Source: Pteria penguin (lineage: Eukaryota > Mollusca > Bivalvia > Pterioida > Pteriidae). Taken from it: 64,000 nt of DNA. Below the pieces are notes generated by a model. The model was not told the origin of the DNA. It ran no database searches and worked only from the letters and a program-made list of their open reading frames with translations. Shown here one piece after another: positions 1 through 59,225 of this stretch (position 1 is the first letter of the stretch; every line of letters begins with the position of its first letter). The stretch lies in NCBI GenBank assembly GCA_035048485.1, contig CM068589.1:2978501-3042500 (forward strand), read 5' to 3'. A program made the position numbers and the translations under genes.

Positions 1-144
1 GAGAAATCCCGATGTAACTGAAGTGCAGAGGTATGATTTAGACTCTATTGAAACACCAGCGTATGAGAGAAAACAACTGGGTTTAGATTAAATCACGAGG
101 TCGATACATTGTTGGAACAGGTTCATCAATGCTCAAATTAGAGT

Positions 145-445
145 CGCACATAGCTATACAATGTAGTCACACATAGCTATACGATGTAGTCACACATAGC
201 TATACAATGTGGTCACACATAGCTATACAATGTAGTCACACATAGCTATACAATGTAGTCACACGAAGCTATACAATGAAGTCACACATAGCTATACAAT
301 GAAGTCACACATAGCTATACAATGTAGTCACACGAAGCTATACAATATAGTCGCACATAGCTATACAACGTAGTCACACAAAGCTATACTATGTAGTCAG
401 ACATAGCTATACAACGTAGTGTCACATAGCTATACATTGGTCAAG
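145..445. repeat. Minisatellite, 23-bp unit
   Basis: About 13 imperfect copies of a 23-bp unit with core CACACATAGCTATACAATG. Variants such as CACACGAAGC recur. No coding role is visible. It lies just beside a Penelope-like fragment at 526-690. Confidence 0.9.
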
Positions 446-525
446 TAGGATATTGTCCTTCAACAATGGGCATTCAACATACGCTCTAGAGTTCATATTC
501 AGTTTCAAGAACTCTAGATAATAGT

Positions 526-690
526 ATAGTTTTCAAACAATAACGATAGTTATAGCTGCTTTGTCAGTTACAAAGACAAGAGTGTTTTGTAAATCAGCCA
601 TTTTCTTTTTTATAGACTGGACCGGTATTCTATGTGGCATTTTGAATAAATGGGGATTTAGTGTAAAATTATCATTGCGAATATCGATTA
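526..690 (-). mobile_element. Penelope-like element fragment (N-terminal side of RT ORF)
   Basis: Read on the minus strand this stretch is clearly homologous to 35009-35170 of the larger copy. Both share an Asn-Pro-His-Leu-Phe motif, the SIKKK motif and a following FV-x-DKA motif. Only about 165 bp survive, with no complete domain, so it is a dead remnant. The 3'-region motif CACCAGTTACTTTCGTATT follows at about 701. Confidence 0.75.
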
Positions 691-815
691 TTATCATGTG
701 ACACCAGTTACTTTCGTATTTTACATTAATATCACACTTATTCCATTGGATTGTGGGATTCGTAGAAAGTTCCTCGTGGCGGGTTTCACTTTAATTAAAA
801 GTGTTATCCTTTTTT

Positions 816-2748
816 AGCTCACCTGAGCGTAGCTCAAGTTAGCTATTGTCATAGTGCAGCGTCCGTCGTCCGTCCGTCGTCCGTCGTTAACTTTTCTACA
901 TTTTCGACTTCTCCTACAGAACCGCTGCACAGAATTTCACCAAACTCCATAGGAAATAAGTACTCAAGGTCCTCTACAAAGTTTGTGTTTTTTATGCCGA
1001 TCCGTAATCCAAGATGGCCGCCATTGGCTCTGATTGGTTGACACATTTTCGACTTCTCCTCCAGAACTGCTGCACAGAATTTCACCAAACTTCATAGGAA
1101 GTAAGTACTCAAGGTCTTCTACAAAGTTTGTGTTTTTTATGCCGATCCGTGATCCAAGATGGCCGCCATTGGCTCTGATTGGTTGACACATTTTCGACTT
1201 CTCCTCCAGAACTGCAGCACAGAATTTAACCAAACTTCATAGGAAGTAAGTACTCAAAGTCCTCTACCAAGTTTGTGTTTTTTTTTTGCCGATCCGTAAT
1301 CCAAGATGGCCGCCATTGGCTCTGATTGGTTGACACATTTTCGACTTCTCCTCCAGAACCGCTGCACAGAATTTCACCAAACTTCATAGGAAGTAAGTAC
1401 TCAAGGTCCTCTACCAAGTTTGTATTTTTTATGCCTATTCGTGATCCAAGATGGCCGCCATTGGCTCTGATTGGTTGACACATTTTCGACTTCTCCTCCA
1501 GAAAAGCTGCACAGAATTTCACCAAACTTCATAGGAAGTAAGTACTCAAGGTCCTCTACCAAGTTTGTGTTTTTTATGCCAGTCCGTGAGCCAAGATGGC
1601 CGCCATTGGCTCTGATTGGTTGAAACATTTTCAACTTCTTCTCCAGATTGGCTGCACAGAATTTCATCAAACCTCATAGGAAGTAAGTAATCAAGGTCTT
1701 CTACCAAGTTTGTGTTCGGGATCCAGATTCCCTCAGGGGTGGATCCAGGGCGGGACCAAAAGTGCCCAGAAGGGTACCCCTCTTCAAACATCTTCTTCTC
1801 CAGAACCAGTACATAAATGGGGAAACTAATTGCATTTCAACAATCTATAAAGATGGGTTATTAAAAATTGTGTTCGGCGTTAAGATCCGTCAAATAGAAA
1901 TTTACGCTTTTTTTATGTGTTTCTGGACTTAGTCATTTCAATGAAGAAAAGTGTCATGCTTTTCAATTAATTGATATTGATGATTTCTTAATGACTATTT
2001 TGATCACAATTGTGGTAAGGAATATTATTGTGAAAGAATTTTGTCGTTATCTCAATTTTTGGATTTTCTATGAATATTTTAAGACTTCCAGAAAAAAAAG
2101 GGGGGGGGGGGGTGGCCATTTTTCACATTTTCAACTTTTTCTATAAAACCACATGAAAGATTTTAATGAAACATGGAATACATGAAGTACTAAAAGTCCT
2201 CTATCAATTTGGTAAATTTCATCCAAATTGGTTAACAGATAATGCCACCATGTCTAAAAAGTAGGTCTCACAATGGTACATATACCACTTGGTAATTGAA
2301 ATATGGAGAGTAGCGGTTCAAATCCAGCTGTGGTCAAAAAAATTTTTTTTTTTTTTTACACATCTAAATAAGTTTTTAGATGTTTCTCAACACTCAACAT
2401 ATGAAATTAGGCAATTTTAAGTAAGATCTGGACAATATTTGAAACAATTGTTGTTCATGACCCAGACTTGAAATCAGTCAACAAAAGGCCCCACCTAAAG
2501 AAAATGACTAACTTGTTGCCCTGAATGACATCTTGCAGAGACAAAGGAAATGCTTAATATCAAAATCACCTGAGTGGAAGTGCAAAAAAGTGTTGTTTTT
2601 TATTCTAGCCTGAAATAAAATTTGACATATTTTCAACATCTGTGTTGACTTAGTCACATTAATGCAAAAATAAATGAATTCTTCCTTCATGCATGACTGA
2701 TCATCTAGGTACGCAGGTGAGCGATATAGGCCCACTTGGGCCTCTTGA
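816..2748. mobile_element. Compound dispersed repeat with AGCTCACCTGAGC / CAGGTGAGCGATAT ends
   Basis: The left end AGCTCACCTGAGCGTAGCTC is followed by a CGTCCGTCGTCCG tract. The right end is CAGGTGAGCGATATAGGCCC followed by ACTTGGGCCTCTTG. The termini share a short inverted GCTCACCTG. I recall this architecture (ends, CGTCCGT tract, ATTTTCGACTTCTCC repeats) as abundant in molluscan genomes. It encodes no protein I can recognise; the apparent ORFs are repeats read through. The 1800-2500 part is plain AT-rich sequence with a G-run at 2099-2112. Confidence 0.7.
890..1790. repeat. 145-bp tandem repeat inside the compound element
   Basis: About six copies at 145-147-bp spacing, containing ATTTTCGACTTCTCC, CATAGGAAGTAAGTACTCAA and CCAAGATGGCCGCCATTGGC. 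The last copy is diverged and ends in a GGGATCCAG-rich segment. CCAAGATGGCCGCCAT is also a good match to a YY1-type motif, repeated once per unit. Confidence 0.9.
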
Positions 2749-2844
2749 TTCCTGATGTTATGTGTCAATGCCACTTTCTACACAATGTTGGTTTACATTC
2801 AGTGATATATACAGTGCTGAGTTACATAGGTTTCTTCTGTATCT

Positions 2845-3170
2845 AAGAACATTCAGGGCGGGCGTAGCTAACCATTCAGGAGACGCTTACTGGGTGATTG
2901 TCCGCTGTGGTACATTGTTGTTAGTGTTACTTGACACCAGTTACTTTCGTTTTTCATTCAGGGCGGGCGTAGAGAACCATTCAGGACACGCTTACTGTGT
3001 GAATGACCGCTGTGGTACATTGTTGTTAGTGCCACTTGACACCAGTTACTTTCGTATCTCATTCATGGCGGGCGTCTCTAGCCATTCAGGAGGCATTTAC
3101 TGCGTGAATGTCCACTGTGGTACATTGTTGTTAGTGCCACTTGACACCAGTTACTTTTGTATTTTGCTTC
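2845..3170. repeat. Triplicated Penelope-like 3'-region motif
   Basis: Three tandem copies of about 120 bp built from GGCGGGCGTAG, CATTCAGGA, ACGCTTACTG, CACTGTGGTACATTGTTG and GACACCAGTTAC. The same block occurs at 7915-8165 and 12905-13060 and, more diverged, directly 3' of the Penelope-like ORF at 7150-7245. I infer solo 3' ends of that family. The 143-codon ORF here is a by-product of the repeat. The following 3171-3885 shows nothing I can assign. Confidence 0.6.
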
Positions 3171-3885
3171 AGCAGCATATATACCAAGCTTAGACATCCA
3201 ATGTTCAGTTTGACAAATGGAATAATTCGTTTCAGAATCTGAATGTTTACTAAGACATGACTTATATGGCACGAAATACAGCGGATCTCGCTCTATCACA
3301 AGATCGGGACGTTTTTGTTCTAAGACTTGTACAGCTACGTTTGGTCTCGGGCTCACTTGCTATGTTGATGGGCTCTTAGAACTTTGCCATGTCCCAATGT
3401 GTGGTAAGTAAATCATCGTTCGTTAAATTTTGCTTTGTTTGTTCTTTTGTTTTACCTCAAATCAAATCATTTCACTTACACATGGTGACAGCATTTACCT
3501 CATTATCTAAGTATGGAGACCATTTCACATGACCAATCCAAACCAAGGAGTGTCTTTGACGTTTCAACCTTACCGTAAGATAGGGACCTCGTGTTGTCGC
3601 TGTCCTGACGGAAAGACTGTCACCCACGAGATAGCGGTAGGAATCGAACAAAGGTTATCGTGTATTTTGATGCAGTTGTGGTGCTGAAGGTGAAATAAGT
3701 GGAGAATACGACTGAATTTTAGTTTTACCATTTTGTGTTGTATAATATAGTTTAGTACATTTTTAGTAAATTGAGATTGACATACGTATATCTTTAACAT
3801 TTTGAAACATTGCACCTGAATTTTAAAGGGGATAAGGGAAGAACTGTTTTCTGTCTTGTATATTTACACTTGACTTTTTTCTCAG

Positions 3886-45178
<41,293 letters not shown>

Positions 45179-45182
45179 AATT

Positions 45183-46085
45183 AGTGTAGTCGATATAGTA
45201 CAAGAAATGAAGACAACACGACGACAAAATGAGTGAAGTCGATATAGTACAAGAAATGAAGACAACAAGACGACAGAATGAGTGTAGTCGATTTAGTACA
45301 AGAAATGAAGACAACAAGACGACAGAATGAGTGTAGTCGACAACAAGACGACAGAATGAGTGTAGTCGATATAGTACAAGAAATGAAGACAACAAGACGA
45401 CAGAATGAGTGAAGTCGATATAGTACAAGAAACGAAGACAACAAGACGACAGAATGAGTGAAGTCGATATAGTACAAGAAACGAAGACAACAAGACGACA
45501 GAATGAGTGTAGTCGATATAGTACAAGAAATGAAGACAACAAGACGACAGAATGAGTGTAGTCGATATAGTACAAGAAATGAAGACAACAAGACGACAGA
45601 ATGAGTGAAGTCGATATAGTACAAGAAATGAAGACAACAAGACGACAGAATGAGTGTAGTCGATATAGTACAAGAAATGAAGACAACAAGACGACAGAAT
45701 GAGTGTAGTCGATATAGTACAAGAAATGAAGACAACAAGACGACAGAATGAGTGAAGTCGATATAGTACAAGAAATGAAGACAACAAGACGACAGAATGA
45801 GTGTAGTCGATATAGTACAAGAAATGAAGACAACAAGACGACAGAATGAGTGTAGTCGATATAGTACAAGAAATGAAGACAACAAGACGACAGAATGAGT
45901 GTAGTCGATTTAGTACAAGAAATGAAGACAACAAGACGACAGAATGAGTGTAGTCGATATAGTACAAGAAATGAAGACAACAAGACGACAGAATGAGTGT
46001 AGTCGATATAGTACAAGAAATGAAGACAACAAGACGACAACGTCATATAGTACAAGAAATGAAGACAACAAGACGACAACGTCAT
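45183..46085. repeat. Minisatellite, 49-bp unit, in the predicted 3' UTR of the receptor
   Basis: About 18 near-identical copies of GTAGTCGATATAGTACAAGA, AATGAAGACAACAAGACGAC and AGAATGAGT. One shortened unit lies at about 45335 and two deleted units at the end (CGTCATATAGTACAAG). 49 is not a multiple of three, so the three minus-strand frames cycle the same peptide; these ORFs are not genes. Confidence 0.95.
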
Positions 46086-46210
46086 ATAGTATCTTATTCT
46101 GATACCCGTTCTCCAGACAAACATGGACGTGATATCAGTTCTGTAGTGTTTTAAAAGGTCTTGTCACGAAACACTAGCCATAGTATAAGCATACACGCTA
46201 CAAGTTATAA

Positions 46211-46216
46211 AATAAA
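46211..46216 (+). promoter_or_regulatory. Candidate polyadenylation signal of the receptor gene
   Basis: AATAAA, the first canonical hexamer on the plus strand downstream of the array. It implies a 3' UTR of about 1.05 kb. A TTGTAGTGTT stretch follows. Confidence 0.45.
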
Positions 46217-46269
46217 GAGATTGTAGTGTTCACTATCTTCATTTTAGTCATCCTTGTCAACAGTATCGA

Positions 46270-46540
46270 AGCCGGTGTGGCCTAGTGGATAAGGTGCTCG
46301 GCTCGTGATCGAGAGGTCCCGGGTTCGACTCCCGCCCAGGGCACACCGACGTTCGGTCTTTCGGACGAGACAGTAAAAACCGAGGTCCCGTGTCACGATA
46401 GACGTGGCACGTAAAAGATCCCTCATTGCTTTGGGTCGGTCCGTTGCAGAGGTCTAAATATATGCAATGCATCAGGCAGATGCCGTCACCATATGCGTGA
46501 AATAATCGTGGCGTGACGTAAAACCATAATCAATCAATCA
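46270..46540 (+). mobile_element. tRNA-derived SINE with 14-bp target duplication
   Basis: GTGGCCTAGTGGATAAGG (box A) and GGTTCGACTCC (box B), the shared body GTGGCACGTAAAAGATCCCT and the tail ATCAATCAATCA. GTCAACAGTATCGA occurs at both 46256-46269 and 46541-46554, an exact 14-bp duplication. The insertion is recent. It is the best-preserved of three copies in this window. Confidence 0.93.
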
Positions 46541-46554
46541 GTCAACAGTATCGA

Positions 46555-47144
46555 CATTACAAATTATAAAGGGTTTTTTTTTTTGAACGATGGTCTTGAT
46601 ATTCAAGGAAACGGGGTTCAAGATATCGTCGATCGACTTTGTTATACATTTTTTCTTTTCATATTTTGAAGGTGGTCACAGATTTTTTATACTTTACAGC
46701 CAGTTAACTGAACAATATTTATCATATTGTGACAAATAGGCCATAGACAAACTAATTAAAGTCTTGACCACATTCATGAACGCACAAGGGCCTATTTACA
46801 TTATCGAACATCTCCCCCCCCCCCCCTTTCTTATCAAGGAAACTTACAAATTGTAACATGTCAGTCAGGAGCAACGCTAAATATTTAGTAAACACTGGGC
46901 TTAGGGGATCTTTTACGTGAGACGTGACGTCTACCGAGAAATAAGACGTAAAGGAGGGGGGTGGCGGTAATGACAGATGACAGCTCCGCCCTGGTGTTCA
47001 GGTATTAGATTCAGAATTTGTACATCTATCGCATATCACACTATGAAGGGTTTGAGCGTTTGGGAGATAATGCGTAAAAATACAGTACACACTGAATATT
47101 TACTGCAGTTTACAATTTAAGTTTTGTTAACATTTTGAGCCAAG
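46555..47144. other. Unassigned intergenic sequence
   Basis: Nothing recognisable. There is a C-run at 46814-46827 and a short CTTTTACGTGAGACGTGACGT segment. Confidence 0.5.
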
Positions 47145-48265
47145 CACGCACCGGACAGATCGAGCTACGCCCGCGGGTGGATACCAGAGTGTAGCAACAA
47201 CCGGAAAAGCTCCTAAGACAACACAGGAACCGGACAGAGCTACGCCCGCAGGGTGGATAACAGAGTGTAGCAACAACTGGAATAAAACTCCACAGACAAT
47301 ACACGCAGTGGACAGAGCTCCACCGGCGGGGTGATACCAGAGTGTAGCAACAACCGGAAAAACTCCACAGACAATACACGGACCGGACAGAGCTACGCCG
47401 GCTGGGTGGATATCAGAGTGTAGCAACAACCAGAAAAATTCCACAGACAATACACACACCGGACAGAGCTACGCCGGCGGGTTAGATACCAGAGTGTAGC
47501 AACAACTGGAAAAACTCCACAGACAATACACGCACCGGACAGAGCTACGCCGGCGGGGTAGATATCAGAGTGTAGCAACAACTGGAAAAACTCCACAGAC
47601 AATACACGGACCGGACAGAGCTACGCCGGCTGGGTGGATATCAGAGTGTAGCATTAACCAGAAAAATTCCACAGACAATACACGGACCGGACAGAGCTAC
47701 GCCGGCGGGTTAGATACCAGAGTGTAGCAACAACTGGAAAAACTCCACAGACAATACACGCACCGGACAGAGCTACGCCGGCTGGGTGGATATCAGAGTG
47801 TAGCAACAACCAGAAAAGTTCCACAGACAATACACGGACCGGACAGAGCTACGCCGGCGGGGTAGATATCAGAGTGTAGCAACAACTGGAAAAACTCCAC
47901 AGACAATACACGGACCGGACAGAACTACGCCGGCGGGGTAGATATCAGAGTGTAGCAACAACCAGAAAAATTCCACAGACAATACACGGACCGGACAGAG
48001 CTACGCCGGCGGGTTAGATACCATAATGTAGCAACAACTGGAAAAACTCCACAGACAATACACGGACCGGACAGAGCTACGCCGGCTGGGTGGATATCAG
48101 AGTGTAGCAACAACCAGAAAAATTCCACAGACAATACACGGACCGGATAGAACTACGCCGGCGGGGTAGATATCAGAGTGTAGCAACAACTGGAAAAACT
48201 CCACAGACAATACACGGACCGGACAGAGCTACGCCGGCGGGGTGGATACCAGAGTGTAGCAATAA
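47145..48265. repeat. Minisatellite, 76-bp unit
   Basis: About 15 copies of CAACAACTGGAAAAACTCCA, CAGACAATACACGGACCGGA and CAGAGCTACGCCGGCGGGGT. Two subtypes alternate (ACTGGAAAAACTCC versus ACCAGAAAAATTCC), suggesting a two-unit higher-order repeat. It is GC-richer than its surroundings. Confidence 0.93.
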
Positions 48266-48289
48266 CCAGAACCGTATAGTGCCAGAGGT

Positions 48290-48915
48290 TTACATCGTCT
48301 ATGTGCCAGTGTATAATGCTAGAGGTTTACATCGTGTATTTGCCAGAGGTTTACACCGTCTATGTGCCAGTGGTTTACACCATCTATCTATCAGTGTATA
48401 GTGCCAGAGGTTTACATCGTCTATGTGCCAATTTATAATGATAGAGGTTTACAACGTTTATGTGCCAGCGTATAGTGCCCGAGGTTTACACCATCTACCA
48501 GTGTATAGTGCCAGAGGTTTACACCGTGTATGTGCCAGTGTATAATGAAAGAGGTTTACATCGTCTATGCGCCAGTGTATAATGATAGAGGTATACATCG
48601 TCTATGTGCCAGTGTATAATGATAGAAGTTTACATCGTCTATGTGCCAGTGTATAATGATAGAGGTATACATCGTCTATGTGTCAGTGTATAATGATATA
48701 GGTTTACACCGTGTATGTGCCAGTGTATAATGATAGAGGTTTACATCGTCTATGTGCCAGTGTATAGTGCTTGAGACTTGCACTGTTCATGTGCTAGTGT
48801 ATAATATTGGAGGTTTACACCGTCTATCTACCAGTGTGTAGTGCCAGAGATTTATGTGCCAGTGTATAGTGGCAGAGGTTTACACCATCTATGTACCAGT
48901 GTATAATGCTAGAGG
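48290..48915. repeat. Minisatellite, ~37-bp unit (first array)
   Basis: About 17 diverged copies of CTATGTGCCAGTGTATAATG followed by ATAGAGGTTTACATCGT. Confidence 0.9.
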
Positions 48916-49011
48916 ATATGCCGCCTCATCAGTAAGGGGGTAGATTATGATTTTAATTCCGTGGGCGTCAGGTTACAAATCCGGTGTGGTACAAATATAC
49001 CAACATATCCA

Positions 49012-49192
49012 AGTGCGGATCCAGAAATCTTGTGGAGAGGGGCTCCACTCCCAATGAATTTTTCGAGACGGGGTCCAACCATTATTTTGTGTGTAAAATT
49101 ACTTATTTCATATAAAAAAATAACAAGAAAAGTATTTTTCGCCTTACCTCAGGGTGGGTCCAGACCCCCGGTCCATTCCTCCGGATCCGCGC
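49012..49192. mobile_element. Small element with GTGCGGATCCAGAAATC / CCGGATCCGCGC ends
   Basis: The left AGTGCGGATCCAGAAATCTT and right CCTCCGGATCCGCGCATAAT are partly inverted, about 180 bp. CCCAATGAATTTTTCGAGAC and GGGTGGGTCCAGACCCC lie inside. Related ends occur at about 62811 and 63697. Confidence 0.6.
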
Positions 49193-49324
49193 ATAATACT
49201 CCTCACGTTGTCCTTGATTTAATGCTTGGCATAAATTGCCCATGAAAAAAATTCTTGTCAGAAATTAGAATACAGTGTCATTCTGCTAAAACTACATGCC
49301 CCTCACCATAATCTGCTTATTAAT

Positions 49325-52300
49325 TATGTGGTGACATATACAGATAGTACTGCTTGTTGTTTATGTGGTGGCATATATAGTACTGCTTGTTGTTTATGTG
49401 GTGGCATATCCAGATAGTACTGCTTGTTGTTTATGTGGTGACATATACAGATAGTACTGCTCGTTGTTTATGTGGTGACATATACAGATAGCACTGGTTG
49501 TTGTTTATGTGGTGGCATATGCAGATAGTACTGCTTGTTGTTTATGTGGTGACATATACAGATAGCACTGCTTGTCGTTTATGTGGTGACATATACAGAT
49601 AGCACTGCTTGTCGTTTATGTGGTGACATATACAGATAGTACTGCTTGTTGTTTATGTGGTGACATATACAGATAGTACTGCTTGTTGTGTATGTGGTGA
49701 CATATACAGATAGCACTGGTTGTTGTTTATGTGGTGGCATATGCAGATAGTACTGCTTGTTGATTATGTGGTGACATATACAGATAGCACTGGTTGTTAT
49801 TTATGTGGTGAGATATAGAGATAGTACTGCTCGTTTTTTTATGTGGTGACATATACAGGTAGTACTGCTTGTTGTTTACGTGGTGGCATATACAGATAGT
49901 ACTGCTTGTTGTTTGTGTGGTGACATATACAGATAGTACTGCTTGTTGTTTTATGTGGTGAGATATGCAGATAGTACTGCTTGTTGTGTATGTGATGACA
50001 TATACAGATAGCACTGCTTGTCGTTTATGTGGCGACATATACAGATAGTACTGCTTGTCGTTTATGTGGTGACATATACAGATAGTACTGCTTGTTGTGT
50101 ATGTGATGACATATACAGATAGCACTGCTTGTCGTTTATGTGGTGGCATATACAGATAGCACTGCTTGTTGTTTATGTGGTGGCATATACAGATAGTACT
50201 GCTTGTTGTTTATGTGGTGACATATACAGATAGTACTGCTTGTTGTTTACGTGGTGACATATACAGATAGCACTGCTTGTTGTTTATGTGGTGACATATA
50301 CAAATAGTACTGCTTGTTGTTTGTGTGGTAACATATACAGATAGCACTGGTTGTTGTTTATGTGGTGACATATACAGATAGCACTGCTTGTTGTTTATGC
50401 GGTGGCATATACAGAAAGTACTGCTTGTTGTGTATATGGTGACATATACTGAAAGTACTGCTTGTTGTTTATGTGGTGGCGTATATAGTACTGCTCGTTG
50501 TTTATGTGGTGACATATACAGATAGCATCGCTTGTTGTTTATGTGGTGGCATATACAGATAGTACTGCTTGTTGTTTATGTGGTGACATATACAGATAGT
50601 ACTGCTTGTTGTTTATGTGGCGACATATATAGATAGCACTGCTTGTTGTTTATGTGGTGACATATACAAATAGTACTGCTTGTTGTTTGTGTGGTGACAT
50701 ATACAGATAGTACTGCTCGTTGTTTATGTGGAGACATATACAGATAGTACTGCTTGTTGTTTATGTGGTGGCATATGCAGATAGTACTGCTTGTTGATTA
50801 TGTGGTGGCATATACAGATAGCACTGCTTGTTGTTTATGTGGTGACATATACAAATAGTACTGCTTGTTGTTTGTGTGGTGACATATACAGATAGTACTG
50901 CTTGTTGTTTATGTGGAGACATATACAGATAGTGCTGCTTGTTGTTTATGTGGTGACATATACAGATAGTACTGCTTGTTGTTTATGTGGTGACATATAC
51001 AGATAGCACTGCTTGTTGTTCATGTGGTGGCATATACAGATAGTACTGCTTGTTGTTCATGTGGTGACATATACAGATAGCACTGCTTGTTGTTCATGTG
51101 GTGACATATACAGATAGCACCGCTTGTTGTTTATGTGGTGGCATATACAGATAGTACTGCTTGTTGTTTATGTGGTGACATATACAGATAGTACTGCTTG
51201 TTGTTTATGTGGCGACATATACAGATAGCACTGCTTGTTGTTTGTGTGGTGACATATACAGATAGTACTGCTTGTTGTTTATGTGGAGACATATACAGAT
51301 AGTACTGCTTGTTGTTTATGTGGTGACATATACAGATAGTACTGCTTGTTGTTTATGTGGTGGCATATACAGATAGCACTGCTTGTTGTTTATGTGGTGG
51401 CATATACAGATAGTACTGCTTGTTGTTTATGTGGTGGCATATACAGATAGCACTGCTTGTTGTTTATGTGGTGGCATATAGTACTGCTTGTTGATCATGT
51501 GGTGAGATATACAGATAGTACTGCTTATTGTTTATGTGGTGACATATACAGATAGTACTGCTTGTTGTTCATGTGGTGACATATACAGATAGCACTGGTT
51601 GTTGTTTATGTGGTGGCATATGCAGATAGTACTGCTCGTTGTTTATGTGGAGACATATACAGATAGTACTGCTTGTTGTTTATGTGGTGGCATATGCAGA
51701 TAGTACTGCTTGTTGTTTATGTGGTGGCATATACAGGTAGTACTACTTGTTGTTTATGTGATGGCATATATAGTACTGCTTGTTGTGTATGTGGTGACAT
51801 ATACAGATAGTACTGCTTGTCGTTTATGTGGCAACATATACAGATAGTACTGCTTGTCGTTTATGTGGCGACATATACAGATAGTACTGCTTGTTGTGTA
51901 TGTGATGACATATACAGATAGCACTGCTTGTTGTTCATGTGGTGGCATATACAGATAGTACTGCTTGTTGTTCATGTGGTGACATATACAGATAGCACTG
52001 CTTGTTGTTCATGTGGTGACATATACAGATAGCACCGCTTGTTGTTTATGTGGCGACATATACAGATAGTACTGCTTGTTGTGTATGTGATGACATATAC
52101 AGATAGTACTGCTTGTCGTTTATGTGGTGACATATACAGATAGCACTGCTTGTTGTTTGTGTGGTGACATATACAGATAGTACTGCTTGTTGTTTATGTG
52201 GTGACATATACAGATAGCACTGCTTGTCGTTTATGTGGTGACATATACAGATAGTACTGCTTGTTGTTTATGTGGTGGCATATACAGATAGTACTGCTTG

Positions 52301-52765
52301 TTGTTTATGTGGTGGCATATACAGATAGTACTGCTTGTTGTTTTTGTGGCGACATATACAGATAGCACTGCTTGTTGTTTATGTGGTGACATATAGTACT
52401 GCTTGTTGATCATGTGGTGAGAGATACAGATAGTACTGCTTATTGTTTATGTGGTGACATATACAGATAGTACTGCTTGTTGTTCATGTGGTGGCATATA
52501 CAGATAGTACTGCTTGTTGTTCATGTGGTGGCATATACAGACAGTACTGCTTATTGTTTATGTGGTGACACATACAAATAGTACTGCTTGTTGTTCATGT
52601 GGTGGCATATACAGATAGTACTGCTTGTTGTTTATGCGGTGGCATATACAGATAGTACTGCTTATTGTTCATGTGGTGGCATATACAGATAGTACTGCTT
52701 GTTGTTTATGCGGTGGCATATACAGATAGTACTGCTTATTGTTTATGTGGTGGCATATAAAGTTC
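49325..52765. repeat. Very large minisatellite, 37-bp unit (second array)
   Basis: About 93 copies of TGCTTGTTGTTTATGTGGTG followed by ACATATACAGATAGTAC (3.4 kb). Recurrent variants (TCGTTTATG, GTGTATGTGATG, GTTCATG, 7-bp-deleted units) repeat as blocks, implying segmental amplification. Confidence 0.96.
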
Positions 52766-53494
52766 GTACTACTTGTTTGATGAAAGCAGCATCAAGACAG
52801 TTACACCCACATTATATAGTTTATAGTGCTGGCATCAGACTGGTGTATGGCTTCAAGACTTTCACCATAGCAATGGACCTACATTGTACTCTCCATAACC
52901 TACGGTATTCCTTTCCAACAGTAATTACAGGTCAGTTGCCAGATATGAAATTCAGCCATTGTTGTTTGGTTGGCCGAAGAAGTATGTTACTTCAACCATA
53001 CCGAGAGTGGAACCAGAAGGTGCGTAATTTCCTGTAAGTGGAGATATTGAACCCTGATCCCTTACACTATAAAATAAAGATTTGACCACTACACCAAGTC
53101 TTGTCTCAATCCAGGATGGTAGTCAGAAAGACACCGATAAAGGCAAAATGAACCACAGATCAGGTGTAGTACCAATATTGTGGAAATTTCTATCTATCTA
53201 GAACATTTAAGAGGCAACCACTGATACCTTTCCTTTACGCTTTGGTTTGCCTAGAATGTCTACAGCTTTCAATCACTTTTCACTATTATCCGAGGTCATA
53301 TAGTGGGTTAACAAAATACGATATTTTTTTATTCCCAATTCAATGTTTTTTCCAATTCTTTTTATACTATTGATTTGAAATTATTAAATTTATCATGGAA
53401 AATGAATCTGTTGCATCACAAAAATAAAATTGTCTAATTGTTAAGAGATTTCTATCTATAAATCAAAAGAAAACAAGGTGTATAAGTGTGATAA
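52766..53494. other. Unassigned sequence between the 37-bp array and the ubiquitin-L40 gene
   Basis: A plus ORF ends at 53037 with ordinary composition (GIRLVYGFKTFTIAMDL) but starts inside the array and matches no family I know. The remainder is AT-rich and likely 3' flank of the minus-strand gene. Confidence 0.4.
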
Positions 53495-53500
53495 TTTATT
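53495..53500 (-). promoter_or_regulatory. Polyadenylation signal of the ubiquitin-L40 gene
   Basis: AATAAA on the minus strand, 36 nt past the TAA stop codon. A second AATAAA overlaps the stop itself (AAATAAAC). Confidence 0.65.
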
Positions 53501-53536
53501 CACATCAGTAACAGAATGTGTGCAGGAAATTCTAGT

Positions 53537-58856
<5,320 letters not shown>

Positions 58857-59129
58857 CTAAAACATATAATTTTTCTATGAAGTTTTCAGACATTATTGAA
58901 GTCAATGATGCAGAATGAATGTACAACAATAACAGTTACATCTTAAGAATGCTTCAGGAAGAAAAGTATCTCTGAATAAACCTATATACTGCAATTTACA
59001 TGGAAACTTCAATTATACTGGACTGAATTATTCTGATATAAGAAGTTCCCTCTTGAATTTTTAATCAAATTTCCATAATCTTATTTCTTCATTGTTTGTT
59101 GCTTGAAAATGATTACTGTAAACTGAGGG

Positions 59130-59225
59130 TGTTACGCATCTGAGGAAGTGTCCCTCAAATGAGAGGTTGTCCCCAGTGAGAGGTTGTCCCTCAAATGAGA
59201 GGCTGTCCACAGTGAGAAGTTGTCC
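59130..59225. repeat. Short tandem repeat, GTCCCTCAAATGAGAGGTT type
   Basis: Four copies of about 22 bp (GAGAGGTTGTCCCCAGT variants). Confidence 0.75.

Noticed and set aside
49325..52765. Possible CRISPR-like array
   Set aside because: Units are contiguous 37-mers with no unique spacers, and the context is an animal genome. It is a minisatellite.
52699..53037. 112-codon ORF after the 37-bp array
   Set aside because: It starts inside the array and has no domain I recognise. A random open frame is as likely.
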